Source of the DNA: Chitinophaga horti
Lineage (GTDB): Bacteria > Bacteroidota > Bacteroidia > Chitinophagales > Chitinophagaceae
Direction of reading: 5' to 3'
Assembly (NCBI RefSeq): GCF_022867795.2
Contig: NZ_CP107006.1
Span: forward strand, 3,348,001-3,412,000
DNA: 64,000 bases
The notes below the pieces were generated by a model that was not told the DNA's origin, did not search any database, and saw only the letters and a program-made list of their open reading frames with translations. This document shows positions 8,328 through 18,287 of the stretch, in pieces (the first letter of the stretch is position 1; the number at the start of each line of letters is the position of its first letter). The translations under genes and the position numbers were made by a program.

Positions 8328-9320
8328 CTATTTTTTACGCAAACATTCTTCAATTAACATGCCGTAAAACTCCTGCAAGGTTTTGCCGGCAGCCCTTACC
8401 TGTTGCGGCACCAAACTGTTTTCTGACTGTCCGGGCATGGTATTTACTTCGAGGAAATACAGGTTCGCGGTATTATCTTCCAGGATGAAGTCGACACGCA
8501 CAATGCCACGGCAGTTCAGCCGGTCGTACAACGCTGCCGCCGTCTTCCTTATTTTCTCAGCTGCTTCCTCCGGGATAGGCGCTGGCGTAATTTCTTCCGA
8601 TACACCCGGTGTATACTTGGCCTCATAATCGAAAAACTCTTTGCTGCTACGGATCTCCGTGAGTGGCAGGATCGTGAGTTCACCGTTCACCTTATACAGT
8701 CCGCAGGTTACCTCGCGGCCTTTAATAAATTCTTCGATCAGCACCTGGCTGTCTTCTTTAAACGCTTTAGTGATCGCTGCTTCCAGCTCGCCCGTCTCGT
8801 TCACCTTAGACATACCGATGCTGCTGCCTCCTTCGGAAGGCTTCACGAATACCGGTAAACGCAGTCTGGACAAAATAGCTTTGGTATCGTACGTCTGGTC
8901 GCGGAAGATATGTTCCGATTTGGATACGTTTACTACGTTATAGGCGGCTACCACCTTGTTGCAATAGCTCTTATTGAAGGTGATGGCGGAAGTCACCATG
9001 CCGCAGCTCGTATAGGGGATGCCCAGCATTTCGAAGTAGCCCTGCAGGCGCCCGTCTTCACCCGGCGTGCCGTGTATACCAATAAACACCGCATCGAAGT
9101 TGATCTTCTGGCCATTGACCGTGAGGGAGAAGTCGTTTTTATCGATCTGCACCGCTTTTCCATCGGCACCCGTGTAGGCCCAGCCTTCGCGGGTCACCAC
9201 GATCTTGTACACGTTGTACAGGTTAGCGTCGATATGTTTCTCAATAACGGCCGCGCTTTGCACGGATATTACGTATTCCCCGGAATAACCTCCGGCAACG
9301 AGGGCTATATTTTTCTTCAT
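8328..9320 (-). CDS. ddl: D-alanine--D-alanine ligase
   Basis: 330 aa from MKKNIALVAGGYSGE; the longer reading to 9443 adds a low-complexity leader and is rejected. ATP-grasp signatures: VFIGIHGTPGEDGRLQGYFE, VFVKPSEGGSSIGMSKV (glycine-rich loop), LIEEFIKGREVTCGLY and FLEVNTMPGQSENSLVP (metal-binding Glu/Asn). It makes D-Ala-D-Ala for peptidoglycan precursors in the cytosol. The start of a possible operon with the PASTA and rhodanese genes. Confidence 0.95.
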   Translation of the reverse strand: MKKNIALVAGGYSGEYVISVQSAAVIEKHIDANLYNVYKIVVTREGWAYTGADGKAVQIDKNDFSLTVNGQKINFDAVFIGIHGTPGEDGRLQGYFEMLGIPYTSCGMVTSAITFNKSYCNKVVAAYNVVNVSKSEHIFRDQTYDTKAILSRLRLPVFVKPSEGGSSIGMSKVNETGELEAAITKAFKEDSQVLIEEFIKGREVTCGLYKVNGELTILPLTEIRSSKEFFDYEAKYTPGVSEEITPAPIPEEAAEKIRKTAAALYDRLNCRGIVRVDFILEDNTANLYFLEVNTMPGQSENSLVPQQVRAAGKTLQEFYGMLIEECLRKK

Positions 9321-9443
9321 ATGAATGACCAGTAAGTCAGCAAAAATAAAATTATCAACTTTAAAAGTTGCAAGTAAAATGATTAAAAATAAAAATAATA
9401 ATAATTTGAACTGCCTGCGTGGCGAAGGTCGGCATTTCCGCAT

Positions 9444-9471
9444 AAAAAAGCCCGGTTCAACCGAACCGGGC
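9444..9471 (-). terminator. Rho-independent terminator of the ferredoxin gene
   Basis: Stem 9450-9457 with 9464-9471 (8 bp, loop of 6), followed on the minus strand by six T (9449-9444). Confidence 0.85.
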
Positions 9472-9495
9472 CTCTTATCGAAGAAATTTTCCTTA

Positions 9496-9843
9496 TTATA
9501 CGTGCAGTTTGTCCTTCTTTGCCATCAGTTCATCCACTGTTTCCTGGTACATTTCGTCAGGTACGCAGCAGTCTACCGGGCATACCGCGGCGCACTGGGG
9601 CTCTTCGTGGAAGCCCTGGCACTCGGTACATTTATTAGGAACAATATAGTAAGTATCAACACTCATGGGGGCATTACGCTGATCGGCGTCCATTGTGGAG
9701 CCATCCATCAGTGAAAAGCTGCCTTTAACAGTTGTTCCGTCAGCCAGAGCCCATTCTACCCCTCCTTCGTAAATTGCATTATTGGGGCACTCCGGCTCAC
9801 AGGCGCCACAATTGATGCACTCGTCGGTTATCTTGATTGCCAT
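9496..9843 (-). CDS. 2[4Fe-4S] ferredoxin, Alvin type
   Basis: 115 aa from [13 protein letters not shown]. Two iron-sulfur motifs: [12 protein letters not shown] at the N-terminus, and [20 protein letters not shown] later with the extra residues between the second and third Cys that mark Chromatium-type ferredoxins. About 40 residues separate the two motifs, longer than in minimal ferredoxins; family members in Bacteroidota share this. It is an electron carrier in the cytosol. Divergent from the acyl-CoA reductase gene, a common pairing in the phylum. Confidence 0.92.
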   Translation of the reverse strand: MAIKITDECINCGACEPECPNNAIYEGGVEWALADGTTVKGSFSLMDGSTMDADQRNAPMSVDTYYIVPNKCTECQGFHEEPQCAAVCPVDCCVPDEMYQETVDELMAKKDKLHV

Positions 9844-9854
9844 GTTATAAACTT

Positions 9855-9883
9855 TTTGTTTAAGTAGTAAGCCATTAATTTTG
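9855..9883 (+). promoter_or_regulatory. Promoter of the acyl-CoA reductase gene
   Basis: TTTG at 9855-9858, 17-nt spacer, TAATTTTG at 9876-9883, matching the Bacteroidota consensus. It lies 55 bp before the ATG at 9939. Confidence 0.55.
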
Positions 9884-9888
9884 CAAAA

Positions 9889-9922
9889 CAAAAATAGAAC
9901 ATCTGGAATTTAAAAAATCAAT
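9889..9922 (-). promoter_or_regulatory. Possible promoter of the ferredoxin gene
   Basis: On the minus strand TATTTTTG (9896-9889) fits TAnnTTTG, with ATTG (9922-9919) 22 nt further upstream. It overlaps no gene and would give a leader of about 40 nt. Confidence 0.4.
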
Positions 9923-9938
9923 TTATTTCTACCCATTC

Positions 9939-10949
9939 ATGGATATATCGCAAAAAATAGCTGCACTGGTACGTTTAGGGCAATATTTGGACCCGGCTGA
10001 CAAAGCGGGTAAAGACGAGCTGGAGGCCGTAAAGCAGCGGGCATTCGAGCAGAACGGCTGGTTTACACCGGAATTTATAGACCTGGCGCTGGCGAACATC
10101 TCGCGCTATTACCTGGATGGCAACGCCCTGCGCACCTGGCTGGATCAATACCCTAACGCCGGATCGCCTGCTACCGTAAAGGAAGTGGGCATCGTAGCGG
10201 CCGGTAATATTCCCCTGGTGGGCTTTCACGACTGGCTGTGCGGCTTCTTGAGCGGGCACAAGGTACGGTTGAAACTCTCCGGCAAGGACGAAGTGCTGAT
10301 GAAACACATCCTGGCCAAGCTGGCCGAGTGGTACCCGGAAACGGCGGCGCTCACCTCCGTGGAAGAGATGCTGAAGAACTGCGATGCGTATATTGCGACG
10401 GGCAGCAACAATTCCGCCCGGTATTTCCATTACTATTTCGCCAAATACCCGCATATTATCCGTAAGAACCGCACTTCTACGGCTGTACTCACCGGTACAG
10501 AAACGGAGGAGGAGCTGGAGGCGCTGGCAGCGGATGTGATGGTTTACTTCGGCCTGGGATGCCGGAACGTGACGAAGGTGTACGTACCCGAAAACTACAA
10601 TTTCGAGCCGCTGTTACAGGCGTTGCGGAAGTACGAGCATCTGATCGACCACAATAAGTATAAAAACAACTACGACTATAATCTCGCTTTGTTACTCCTG
10701 AACAACAACTACTACATGAGTAGTGGCAGCTTACTGATGCAGGAAAACCCGTCCCTGTTTTCGCCGCTGAGCGTGTTGCATTATGAATTTTATACGGACA
10801 TACTCGCCCTGCATGCTGAACTTCGGGCCAATGACGAGGTACAGTGCATCGTAGGCCGCGGTGGGGTCGCGTTCGGGGCCGCACAGCAGCCATCACTCAG
10901 CGATTATGCCGATGGGGTTGACACGATGGCATTTTTAACGGGGTTGTAA
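9939..10949 (+). CDS. Acyl-CoA reductase, LuxC family
   Basis: 336 aa. Matches the LuxC-type aldehyde dehydrogenase fold: VGIVAAGNIPLVGFHDWL (nucleotide loop), LKLSGKDEVLMKHIL, TGSNNSARYFHYYF, and the catalytic Cys in YFGLGCRNVTKVYVPENY. It reduces acyl-CoA (or acyl-ACP) to an aldehyde with NADPH. No luciferase or LuxD/E genes are nearby, so this is the common Bacteroidota orphan form paired with a divergent ferredoxin; its product may feed lipid or aryl-polyene-like chemistry, which is not shown here. Confidence 0.85.
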   Translation: MDISQKIAALVRLGQYLDPADKAGKDELEAVKQRAFEQNGWFTPEFIDLALANISRYYLDGNALRTWLDQYPNAGSPATVKEVGIVAAGNIPLVGFHDWLCGFLSGHKVRLKLSGKDEVLMKHILAKLAEWYPETAALTSVEEMLKNCDAYIATGSNNSARYFHYYFAKYPHIIRKNRTSTAVLTGTETEEELEALAADVMVYFGLGCRNVTKVYVPENYNFEPLLQALRKYEHLIDHNKYKNNYDYNLALLLLNNNYYMSSGSLLMQENPSLFSPLSVLHYEFYTDILALHAELRANDEVQCIVGRGGVAFGAAQQPSLSDYADGVDTMAFLTGL

Positions 10950-10980
10950 CTAACAAAATTTCAGGTTATTTGTTATTCTG

Positions 10981-11021
10981 ACAGGCACTGCTAAAATTTT
11001 GGCAGTGCCTGTTCCGTTTTT
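10981..11021 (+). terminator. Rho-independent terminator after the acyl-CoA reductase gene
   Basis: Perfect 11-bp stem (10981-10991 with 11002-11012), loop of 10, then TTCCG and a T run at 11017-11021. Confidence 0.8.
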
Positions 11022-11099
11022 ATTTAAATGACTTTAACGATTGATATAAAAATGTGTTAAAGTGATTCTCTCTCTGCATTATAGATTAAACGCGGCCAT

Positions 11100-11107
11100 T
11101 AAATTTG
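11100..11107 (+). promoter_or_regulatory. Candidate -7 box of the HtrA gene
   Basis: TAAATTTG fits TAnnTTTG and lies 80 bp before the ATG. No clear TTTG is present at the -33 position, so support is partial. Confidence 0.35.
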
Positions 11108-11186
11108 TATCAAAGGCATACTAATTGATCTATCAACACGAAAGCAAAAACGAAAATTCGATAACAATTTTTAAACCCTTAGAAAT

Positions 11187-12728
11187 ATGAAATTTCGACA
11201 AATTGCGGCAACCATTTTACTTAGTTCTGCCACTGCTTTTGCCAGCATATTTGTTTACAACAAATATTTACAGGACAAGCCGGGCATGTTCCAGAACGGA
11301 TCGGACGATATTCCGGTGAACTACGCTAAATATACCAGCATGCCGGGCACGGCAGGCGCTAACGCTGCACCTACTGATTTTCAGCAGGCGGCCAAGGTCG
11401 CCTCTCCCGGTGTAGTGCACATCAAAACAAAGATCAACCCACGGAAAGTGAGCAATAACCTGGAGCGCCGTAAAAGCCCGCTGCAGGACCTGTTCGGTGG
11501 TGAAGACGACTTCTGGGATGAGTTCCTGGGCAACCGCGGAGGACGCCAGTATTATATTCCCGGCCAGATGGCTTCCGGTTCCGGTGTATTGATCTCTGAC
11601 GATGGGTATATCGTAACGAATAACCACGTGGTAGATGGTGCCGACGAAGTGAGTGTAACACTTGCCAACAACAAAACCTTCCCTGCCAAGATCGTAGGTA
11701 TCGATCCTAATACCGACCTGGCAGTGATCAAGATCGAAGCGACGAACCTCCCCTACCTCCTGTACGGTAACTCCGACGAGGTGAATGTAGGTCAGTGGGT
11801 ACTGGCGATCGGTTACCCGTTGAACCTGGATGCGACCGTTACCGCTGGTATCGTGAGCGCCAAAGCACGTAGCATTGGTATTAACAGGCAGAACAGCCGC
11901 CGTGCGATCGAGTCTTTCATCCAGACGGATGCGGCCGTGAACCAGGGTAATAGTGGTGGTGCATTGATCAACACCGCGGGTGAACTGATCGGTATTAATG
12001 CTGCTATCGCCTCTCCTACCGGTGCGTACGCAGGTTATTCTTACGCCATCCCCGTGAACCTGGTGAAGAAGGTGGTAAATGACCTGTTGAAATATGGTAA
12101 CGTACAACGTGCCTACCTCGGTATCAACTATAGTGACCCATCAGTCATGACCGAAAGGGAAAGGCAGGAACTGGGTGTGAGTCCGGACTTTAACGGTGTG
12201 GCCGTAGCCGCGGTTCCCGAAATAGGCGCAGCTTACAAGGCTGGTATTAAACGTGGTGATATCATTACAGGTATCAATGGCGTACCTACACCTACTGCTG
12301 CCGAAATGATGGAACAGGTGGCCCGTTACAAACCCGGTGACAAAATCACCATCAGCTACCTGCGTGACAACAAGGCTTATACCGTTAGCACCACGCTGAA
12401 AAATGCGGCCGGTACTACCGACATCGTAAAAGCAGACGTACTTGACTATCTCGGTGCAGACCTTGAACCCATCCGCAGTGAAGCTGCCCGTGAGGTAGGT
12501 ATAGATGGCGGCGTACAGGTAATCGGCATCACCACCGGTATCCTGAAAAAGCAGACCACCATGAAGCCAGGCTTCGTCATCCTGAAAGCAGGCGATACGA
12601 AAGTAACGAGCCTCGAAAGCCTGAAAAAGGCACTGGAAAAGAATCCAAGCACCCAACTGGTAGGCTTCTACCCTCGTATGGGCGGCGGACTGGTGTACTA
12701 TAACATCAAGATGACTGAAGACTTTTAG
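11187..12728 (+). CDS. Do/DegP/HtrA family periplasmic serine protease
   Basis: 513 aa. An N-terminal hydrophobic segment (about residues 5-25) acts as signal or anchor. Trypsin-like domain with the triad His147 (TNNHVV), Asp177 (NTDLAV) and Ser256 (GNSGGA), and a gap-filling acidic segment near residues 100-115 (GGEDDFWDEFLG) typical of the LA loop in DegQ/DegP. Two PDZ domains follow, at about 305-400 and 425-505. It degrades or refolds damaged envelope proteins. Single-gene unit, with a terminator right after it. Intact and of normal length. Confidence 0.93.
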   Translation: MKFRQIAATILLSSATAFASIFVYNKYLQDKPGMFQNGSDDIPVNYAKYTSMPGTAGANAAPTDFQQAAKVASPGVVHIKTKINPRKVSNNLERRKSPLQDLFGGEDDFWDEFLGNRGGRQYYIPGQMASGSGVLISDDGYIVTNNHVVDGADEVSVTLANNKTFPAKIVGIDPNTDLAVIKIEATNLPYLLYGNSDEVNVGQWVLAIGYPLNLDATVTAGIVSAKARSIGINRQNSRRAIESFIQTDAAVNQGNSGGALINTAGELIGINAAIASPTGAYAGYSYAIPVNLVKKVVNDLLKYGNVQRAYLGINYSDPSVMTERERQELGVSPDFNGVAVAAVPEIGAAYKAGIKRGDIITGINGVPTPTAAEMMEQVARYKPGDKITISYLRDNKAYTVSTTLKNAAGTTDIVKADVLDYLGADLEPIRSEAAREVGIDGGVQVIGITTGILKKQTTMKPGFVILKAGDTKVTSLESLKKALEKNPSTQLVGFYPRMGGGLVYYNIKMTEDF

Positions 12729-12764
12729 TAACGTTTTTCATATAGGTTTTATAGGTTAGGAACG

Positions 12765-12792
12765 AAAAGCCCCGGCGATGGCCGGGGCTTTT
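12765..12792 (+). terminator. Rho-independent terminator of the HtrA gene
   Basis: Stem 12769-12776 with 12781-12788 (8 bp GC-rich, loop GATG), with A4 before and T4 after, extending the stem to 12 bp. Confidence 0.85.
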
Positions 12793-12801
12793 CTATTGGA
12801 C

Positions 12802-12827
12802 AAAAAAAAGCCGGCATCACTGCCGGC
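12802..12827 (-). terminator. Rho-independent terminator of the LytTR/sensor operon
   Basis: Stem 12810-12816 with 12821-12827 (7 bp, loop of 4); on the minus strand it is followed by eight T. Confidence 0.85.
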
Positions 12828-12850
12828 TTCCTTAATAATATAGCCGCATC

Positions 12851-13612
12851 CTATAAGTTGATCACCCCTTTCAGCTGGGTAAAGAACTCGTCCTTTTTGC
12901 GGGAGGAGATCGGAATGTTTTTCTGGTCACTCATGATAACGGCGGTACCCAGGCCTTTGATGATTTTCACGATGTGGTGAATATTGATCAGGAAGGATTT
13001 GTGTACGCGGTAAAAACCTTTGTCGGACAGCATCTCTTCATACTCCTTGAGAGACTTGGAGATGAGGTGCGAAGCATTGTTGATCAGCTGTATTTTGGTG
13101 TAGCTGTCGAACGCTTCGCAATAAATGATATCTTTCAGATCTATTACGTTATACCCGTCGTTTACCGGGATTACGATCTTAGAGAAGGCGTTATCGTTGT
13201 TTTTTACGTAGTCTTTAAGGATGGATGCCAGTTCGTTCAGGCGGCCTTTTTTGCTCTTCTTCACTTTTTCGAGCGCATCTTCCACCTCGCTTACCTTGAT
13301 AGGTTTAAGCAGGTAATCCAAAGCGGCAAATTTAATGGCCTGAAGCGCATATTCCTGGAAAGCGGTAATGAAGATGACTTCAAAATTCAGTACAGGGAAC
13401 ATTTCCAGCAGCTGAAACCCGTTGTGGGGAGGCATTTCGATATCAAGAAAAAGCACATCGATAGGATTCTCCTTGATCATTTCAGCGGCATCATGGATAT
13501 TTTGCGCTTCGCCGATAACTTTTACGTCTTTGCAATAATTCTCCAGAATATTCCGGAGGATATGTATGTTGCGGACTTCATCGTCAACGATGGCAGCTTT
13601 TATAATACTCAT
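12851..13612 (-). CDS. LytTR family response regulator
   Basis: 253 aa. Receiver domain (residues 1-120) with the acidic pair Asp10/Asp11, phospho-acceptor Asp57 in LFLDIEMP, Thr in FITAF and Lys in LLKPI. The LytTR DNA-binding domain follows (about 145-250) with DIIYCEAFDSYTKI, KSLKEYEEML, FYRVHKSFLINI and ISSRKKDEF. It binds DNA after phosphorylation by the partner kinase at 13609-16545; the two reading frames overlap by 4 bases (ATGA), a strong sign of translational coupling. Confidence 0.93.
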   Translation of the reverse strand: MSIIKAAIVDDEVRNIHILRNILENYCKDVKVIGEAQNIHDAAEMIKENPIDVLFLDIEMPPHNGFQLLEMFPVLNFEVIFITAFQEYALQAIKFAALDYLLKPIKVSEVEDALEKVKKSKKGRLNELASILKDYVKNNDNAFSKIVIPVNDGYNVIDLKDIIYCEAFDSYTKIQLINNASHLISKSLKEYEEMLSDKGFYRVHKSFLINIHHIVKIIKGLGTAVIMSDQKNIPISSRKKDEFFTQLKGVINL

Positions 13613-16545
13613 AGCATCTTTACAATGGGAATCCGGACCACCACCAGGGTACCTTCCCCGGAGCCTGACCCAGACTTAAATTTATCAATAATTTCTAGTT
13701 TTCCAATGCTTCCATTAAAAGATTTAATGATCTGCAGTCTTTCTTTGATTACGCTGATAGCGGTGGATTCGTGCTTTACCAACTTATTGCTTTTTAACGC
13801 ATTAGACTGTTCCCAGCCGATGCCGTCGTCATCTACCGCGCAGTAGAGCAAGTCGTTTTCAAGCTTCATTTTCACTATAAGCCGCCCGCTCCCGTTTTTA
13901 GGAGCAAGTCCGTGTTTAATGGCATTTTCGAGAATTGGCTGAATCAGCATCGGCGGTATATATATGGTATACTCCTTTAGCTCCTCCTCTATTTCAAACT
14001 GGTACACGAATGAGCTGGCGAACCTGATCTTTTCCAATTCCAGGTACCTGGTGAGGAATGCGATTTCATCTTCCAGCGAAATAAACGACTTCCGTGAGTT
14101 GTTCAGCATCTGGCGCATCAGGGTGGCAAAATCTGCCAGGAAATTGAGCGCTTGTTTCTCTTCTCTCTCCAGTATAAGATGCTGTACTGAATTTAACGAA
14201 TTGAAAATAAAATGCGGATTCATTTGGTTGGTTAAGGCCTTGGCCTCCAGTTCGGCAATCCGCCGGTTATACTCGGTTTTTCGTTTCTCAGCCGCTTTTA
14301 TCCGCCGCACAATAAAACGCAATATAATTAAAATTCCCAATACTCCCAGTAGCACCAGTATGCCCCTGGCCCACCATTGCTGGTACCAGCGCGGCATAAT
14401 ATCCATCGTAAGTGCCAGCGCCGGCCCCCAGTCGCTCCTATATTTACGTGCCCGTATCAGCAACTGATAGTGCCCGGGCTGCAAGTCCGGGAAGGGAATA
14501 ATGTTCGACTTGGTAGTCACCCAGCTGAGGGTGTCGCCAGACAAGTTATATTGATACTCGACCAGGTCGGGCAGATCGTACGCAATAGCACCGAATTCCA
14601 CCTCGAATGCACCTTTGCTTTCGTAGAGATGGGTGAATTGCGCCTTCGGTAGATAAGAACTGTCGCCGTACCGGATCGCATTCATGTAAATCGTCGGCGG
14701 AATGGTATCCATCGGGATGTTGTCTGCATTGAAGTAACACAAACCGTTAGAGGTAGCGATCAGCAAAGTATCCCCATCAGAATGAATATCACGGATATCG
14801 TCGGACATGAGGCCGTCGGTGGACGTAATATTCCGCAGCAGCGACTGCGACTTCGTGTCGATCACCGATACACCTCGGTTGGTCGCTACATACAGGCGGC
14901 CGTGGCCGTCGTAATATAGCTGCTGGCAAATATCGCTCGCCAGGTTTTCGCGGGAGGTGAATTGTTTTTGTACTTTATTATCGCGCACCATGTATATACC
15001 CTGGTCACTGGTGCCCACCCACAGGTCGCCGTTAATCCACTCCAGGTCCTTAATGCTTTGCTTCAGTCGCATATCCCCGCTGTTAGCGAGTTCGGGCGCT
15101 ACCGATTCGGAACCATAGTAAAGTCCGTTGTTCGTGCCGATGTAATAAGAGGTATCCGTAGGACAACTTACCGCCATCGCCAGTACATCCAGCGGCACCG
15201 TTTTTTGTTCCCCGTTTCCCAATGTGACCAGTTTTTTATCTGCCGCCACTCTTATCTTTCCCGAGGGCGTTACCTTGATATCTTTGATCATACGGATAGC
15301 CTGCAACAAACGTACCCGCTGGCTGAGGCGGTCGAGCAGAAATATATTATTATCCGTACCGACGAGCATGTCCTTCTGCTTGTAAGGCGAGATGTACAAC
15401 ACACTGTTTCGGCCGCCTGTCGAGTCGAGACTGAACTGGCGCACACGCCCGAGGGTATCTACCCGGCTGAGCATGCCACCGTTCTGGCCCACATAAAGGC
15501 TGCCATCCTGCTTGTCCTTACGCACGCTAAATACAGAGTGCGACATCAACCCATTCGTATTATCAAGATAGCTGAAGTAGAAGTTTTTGTAGGGAATATG
15601 ATACACTCCATCCCCATACGTGGTGATCCAGATATTGCCGTCGCGGTCGTTCAGGATAGATGTGATGAAGTGATTGTTCAATAAACGGCTTGCCTTTTTA
15701 GCGCCTTTAAAGAAATCCTTGATGAAATACAGCGCGCGCGGCGTACCTATCCAAAGGTTGTCACGGTCGAGGCAGATACTGCTGATTTCTTCATTGATGC
15801 CAAAATCGCGGCCATTGAAGAAAGGCACCACGTCCTTTTTGGTGTAAGAGAACGCCATGTTCTTATACGTCAGCACGGCGCGCTGGCGGATGCGTTCGAT
15901 GAAACCGATCTCGTTCAGGCCATATGGAACGGTGGTATATACCGTTTCCGTTTTGTCTTTCAGGTCCTGCAACGAGTTCAACCTGAAAAATGCCTGTAGC
16001 GGCCGGAACGTACTGTCATTCTTCAGGAAGAAGAACTTATCCGTAGGAAACGTTTTCCATTTATCGTAAACCGCGGTGCGGCCGTTGTAGAACACAACGC
16101 GGCCTCCCCCGTTCAGGAAGTACAATCCCTGAGCGCGGTCTTCGAAAACATTTTCAAGTTCTGATAAGCCGTTATTTCCCAGGCGAAGCGTGGAGTCGTT
16201 TTCGGCGTTATGTACGAAGTGATTGCCGAAAAATGACAGCTTGCCATTATAACTAAAGAACCAGACCCGGTTGCGCGAATCTGCCGCCAGTTTTATTACG
16301 TCATTATCTGTGAGTCCGTCCTTTTTGGTATAGTTACGAAAACGTTTACCGTCAAATTTGCTCACACCGGTGGGCGTAGCAAACCAGATGAAGCCGTCCC
16401 GGTCCTGGGCGGCTGCATACACGGTAGCATTTGCCAGTCCGTCTTTTACGTTGTAATTACGGATAAACAGGCCCTGTCCATGTGAAGAAAGGGCCAGCAG
16501 CAGGCATACGGGCAACCACCTCGCGATATACTGTATAGATGGCAT
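13609..16545 (-). CDS. Propeller-sensor histidine kinase (Reg_prop, Y_Y_Y, LytS-type His kinase)
   Basis: 978 aa. Signal peptide (1-24), then a long periplasmic beta-propeller of two-component-regulator repeats (for example DRDGFIWFATPTGVSKFDG and DRDGNIWITTYGDGVYHI), a Y_Y_Y domain around residues 630-720, one transmembrane helix (about 735-757), and a cytosolic LytS-type kinase with the phosphorylated His in NQMNPHFIFNSLN (about residue 778) and an ATPase with ENAIKHGL and DDDGIGW. It has no fused receiver or AraC domain, so it acts through the LytTR regulator with which it overlaps by ATGA. Propeller sensors of this type often detect carbohydrates or envelope signals; the ligand is unknown. 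Confidence 0.92.
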   Translation of the reverse strand: MPSIQYIARWLPVCLLLALSSHGQGLFIRNYNVKDGLANATVYAAAQDRDGFIWFATPTGVSKFDGKRFRNYTKKDGLTDNDVIKLAADSRNRVWFFSYNGKLSFFGNHFVHNAENDSTLRLGNNGLSELENVFEDRAQGLYFLNGGGRVVFYNGRTAVYDKWKTFPTDKFFFLKNDSTFRPLQAFFRLNSLQDLKDKTETVYTTVPYGLNEIGFIERIRQRAVLTYKNMAFSYTKKDVVPFFNGRDFGINEEISSICLDRDNLWIGTPRALYFIKDFFKGAKKASRLLNNHFITSILNDRDGNIWITTYGDGVYHIPYKNFYFSYLDNTNGLMSHSVFSVRKDKQDGSLYVGQNGGMLSRVDTLGRVRQFSLDSTGGRNSVLYISPYKQKDMLVGTDNNIFLLDRLSQRVRLLQAIRMIKDIKVTPSGKIRVAADKKLVTLGNGEQKTVPLDVLAMAVSCPTDTSYYIGTNNGLYYGSESVAPELANSGDMRLKQSIKDLEWINGDLWVGTSDQGIYMVRDNKVQKQFTSRENLASDICQQLYYDGHGRLYVATNRGVSVIDTKSQSLLRNITSTDGLMSDDIRDIHSDGDTLLIATSNGLCYFNADNIPMDTIPPTIYMNAIRYGDSSYLPKAQFTHLYESKGAFEVEFGAIAYDLPDLVEYQYNLSGDTLSWVTTKSNIIPFPDLQPGHYQLLIRARKYRSDWGPALALTMDIMPRWYQQWWARGILVLLGVLGILIILRFIVRRIKAAEKRKTEYNRRIAELEAKALTNQMNPHFIFNSLNSVQHLILEREEKQALNFLADFATLMRQMLNNSRKSFISLEDEIAFLTRYLELEKIRFASSFVYQFEIEEELKEYTIYIPPMLIQPILENAIKHGLAPKNGSGRLIVKMKLENDLLYCAVDDDGIGWEQSNALKSNKLVKHESTAISVIKERLQIIKSFNGSIGKLEIIDKFKSGSGSGEGTLVVVRIPIVKML

Positions 16546-16636
16546 CAGCTAAATTTAACTCTTTATCCTGATATTAAGTTAGCGACTTATATCTTCTAAG
16601 TTATTTCCCAACGAGGTGTATCGGTTAATAGTGTGT

Positions 16637-18115
16637 TTAGTAAGCTCTTGCGAAAAGTACGCGCTCTTTCGACGGTTTGCCTGTCAATATACAAACACCC
16701 TCTTCCTGTGGATTATCCAAAGGAATACAACGGATGGTCGCTTTTGTACGTTCCTTGATTGCTTCTTCCGTTTCGGCAGTGCCATCCCAATGGGCAGATA
16801 TGAAGCCGCCTTTTTCGTCGAGCAGTTTTTCGAACTCTTCGAAGCTGTTGGCCGGTGTGATGTTTGCCTGCTGGAAAGCTTTCGCCTTGTCGAACATACC
16901 CTGCTGGATCTCGTCGAGCATGGTTACGATCGTACCTGCCAGTCCATCCAGGGAAAGACTTGCTTTCTCTTTTGTATCGCGGCGGGCCACTTCGGCTACG
17001 TTATTTTCCAGGTCGCGGGCGCCGATCGCAACGCGAACGGGTACACCTTTCATTTCGTACTCGGCAAACTTCCATCCCGGACGGGCATTATCGTTGTCGT
17101 CGTATTTTACACGGATACCTGCTTTTTTCAGTTCGGCTACGATTACACTGATCTTTTCGTCGAGGGAGGCTTTTTGATCAGCTCCTTTGTATATAGGTAC
17201 GATTACCACCTGCAACGGGGCTATTCTCGGAGGCAATATCAATCCATCGTCGTCGCTGTGCGCCATTACCAGGGCTCCTATCAGGCGGGTTGATACGCCC
17301 CAGGAAGTCGCCCACACATAATCGAGTTTGTTCTCCTTGTTGGAAAATTTAACGTCGAATGCTTTAGCAAAATTCTGGCCAAGAAAGTGTGAAGTACCTG
17401 CCTGAAGGGCTTTACCGTCCTGCATAAGCGCCTCAATGCAGTAAGTATCAACAGCACCGGCGAAACGTTCCGAAGGAGATTTTACCCCTTTGATCACTGG
17501 AACAGCCATATAATTCTCTACGAAATCGGCATAAACTTCCAGCATCTGTTTGGTTTCAGCTACCGCCTCTTCCGAGGTGGCGTGTGCGGTATGCCCCTCC
17601 TGCCAGAGGAACTCGGCGGTACGGAGGAACAGGCGCGTACGCATTTCCCAACGTACAACGTTGGCCCACTGGTTAATGAGGATCGGCAGGTCGCGGTAAG
17701 ATTGGATCCAGCCTTTGTAAGTATTCCAGATGATGGCTTCGCTGGTAGGACGGACCACGAGTTCTTCCTCCAGTTTCGCTTCCGGGTCGACCATAAGGGC
17801 GCCTTTTTTATCCGGGTTGGTTTTCAGACGATAGTGAGTCACTACGGCGCATTCTTTGGCGAAGCCTTCGGCGTTCTGCTCTTCCGCCTCGAACAGGCTT
17901 TTGGGCACGAACAGCGGGAAATAAGCGTTCTGGTGGCCGGTTTCCTTAAACTTGCGGTCCAGCACATCCCTCATGTTCTCCCACAATGCAAAGCCATAGG
18001 GCTTAATCACCATGCAACCCCTCACGGCAGAATAATCCGCCAGCTGGCCTTTGAGGACCAGGTCGTTATACCATTGGGAATAGTCTTGTGAGCGGGCTGT
18101 GATCTCTTTACTCAT
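16637..18115 (-). CDS. proS: Proline--tRNA ligase, archaeal/eukaryote-like type
   Basis: 492 aa, with no editing insertion and with the C-terminal extension ending in Tyr (LFARAY), which marks the short ProS form used by Bacteroidota. Class II motifs: [33 protein letters not shown] (motif 2) and [12 protein letters not shown] (motif 3); the anticodon-binding domain begins at [11 protein letters not shown]. It charges tRNA-Pro. Complete. Confidence 0.96.
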   Translation of the reverse strand: MSKEITARSQDYSQWYNDLVLKGQLADYSAVRGCMVIKPYGFALWENMRDVLDRKFKETGHQNAYFPLFVPKSLFEAEEQNAEGFAKECAVVTHYRLKTNPDKKGALMVDPEAKLEEELVVRPTSEAIIWNTYKGWIQSYRDLPILINQWANVVRWEMRTRLFLRTAEFLWQEGHTAHATSEEAVAETKQMLEVYADFVENYMAVPVIKGVKSPSERFAGAVDTYCIEALMQDGKALQAGTSHFLGQNFAKAFDVKFSNKENKLDYVWATSWGVSTRLIGALVMAHSDDDGLILPPRIAPLQVVIVPIYKGADQKASLDEKISVIVAELKKAGIRVKYDDNDNARPGWKFAEYEMKGVPVRVAIGARDLENNVAEVARRDTKEKASLSLDGLAGTIVTMLDEIQQGMFDKAKAFQQANITPANSFEEFEKLLDEKGGFISAHWDGTAETEEAIKERTKATIRCIPLDNPQEEGVCILTGKPSKERVLFARAY

Positions 18116-18287
18116 ATCGTTTTTCTTTTAACCTTTAGTCATGTTTAAAATTGCATAAGCCTATGAATGTCAGCTAATTAAAATAATTCGAAACCATCCA
18201 TCCCGGAATTTAACTGTAACATAACAGCCAGTCTGACCGTTTATGTTATTGGCTTACTTTTTGTTTCATTATAATATGAAACAAACG

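Noticed and set aside
11268..12107. 279-codon minus-strand frame across the HtrA gene
   Set aside because: It lies wholly inside the well-supported HtrA gene; no family features; typical antisense shadow of a conserved gene.
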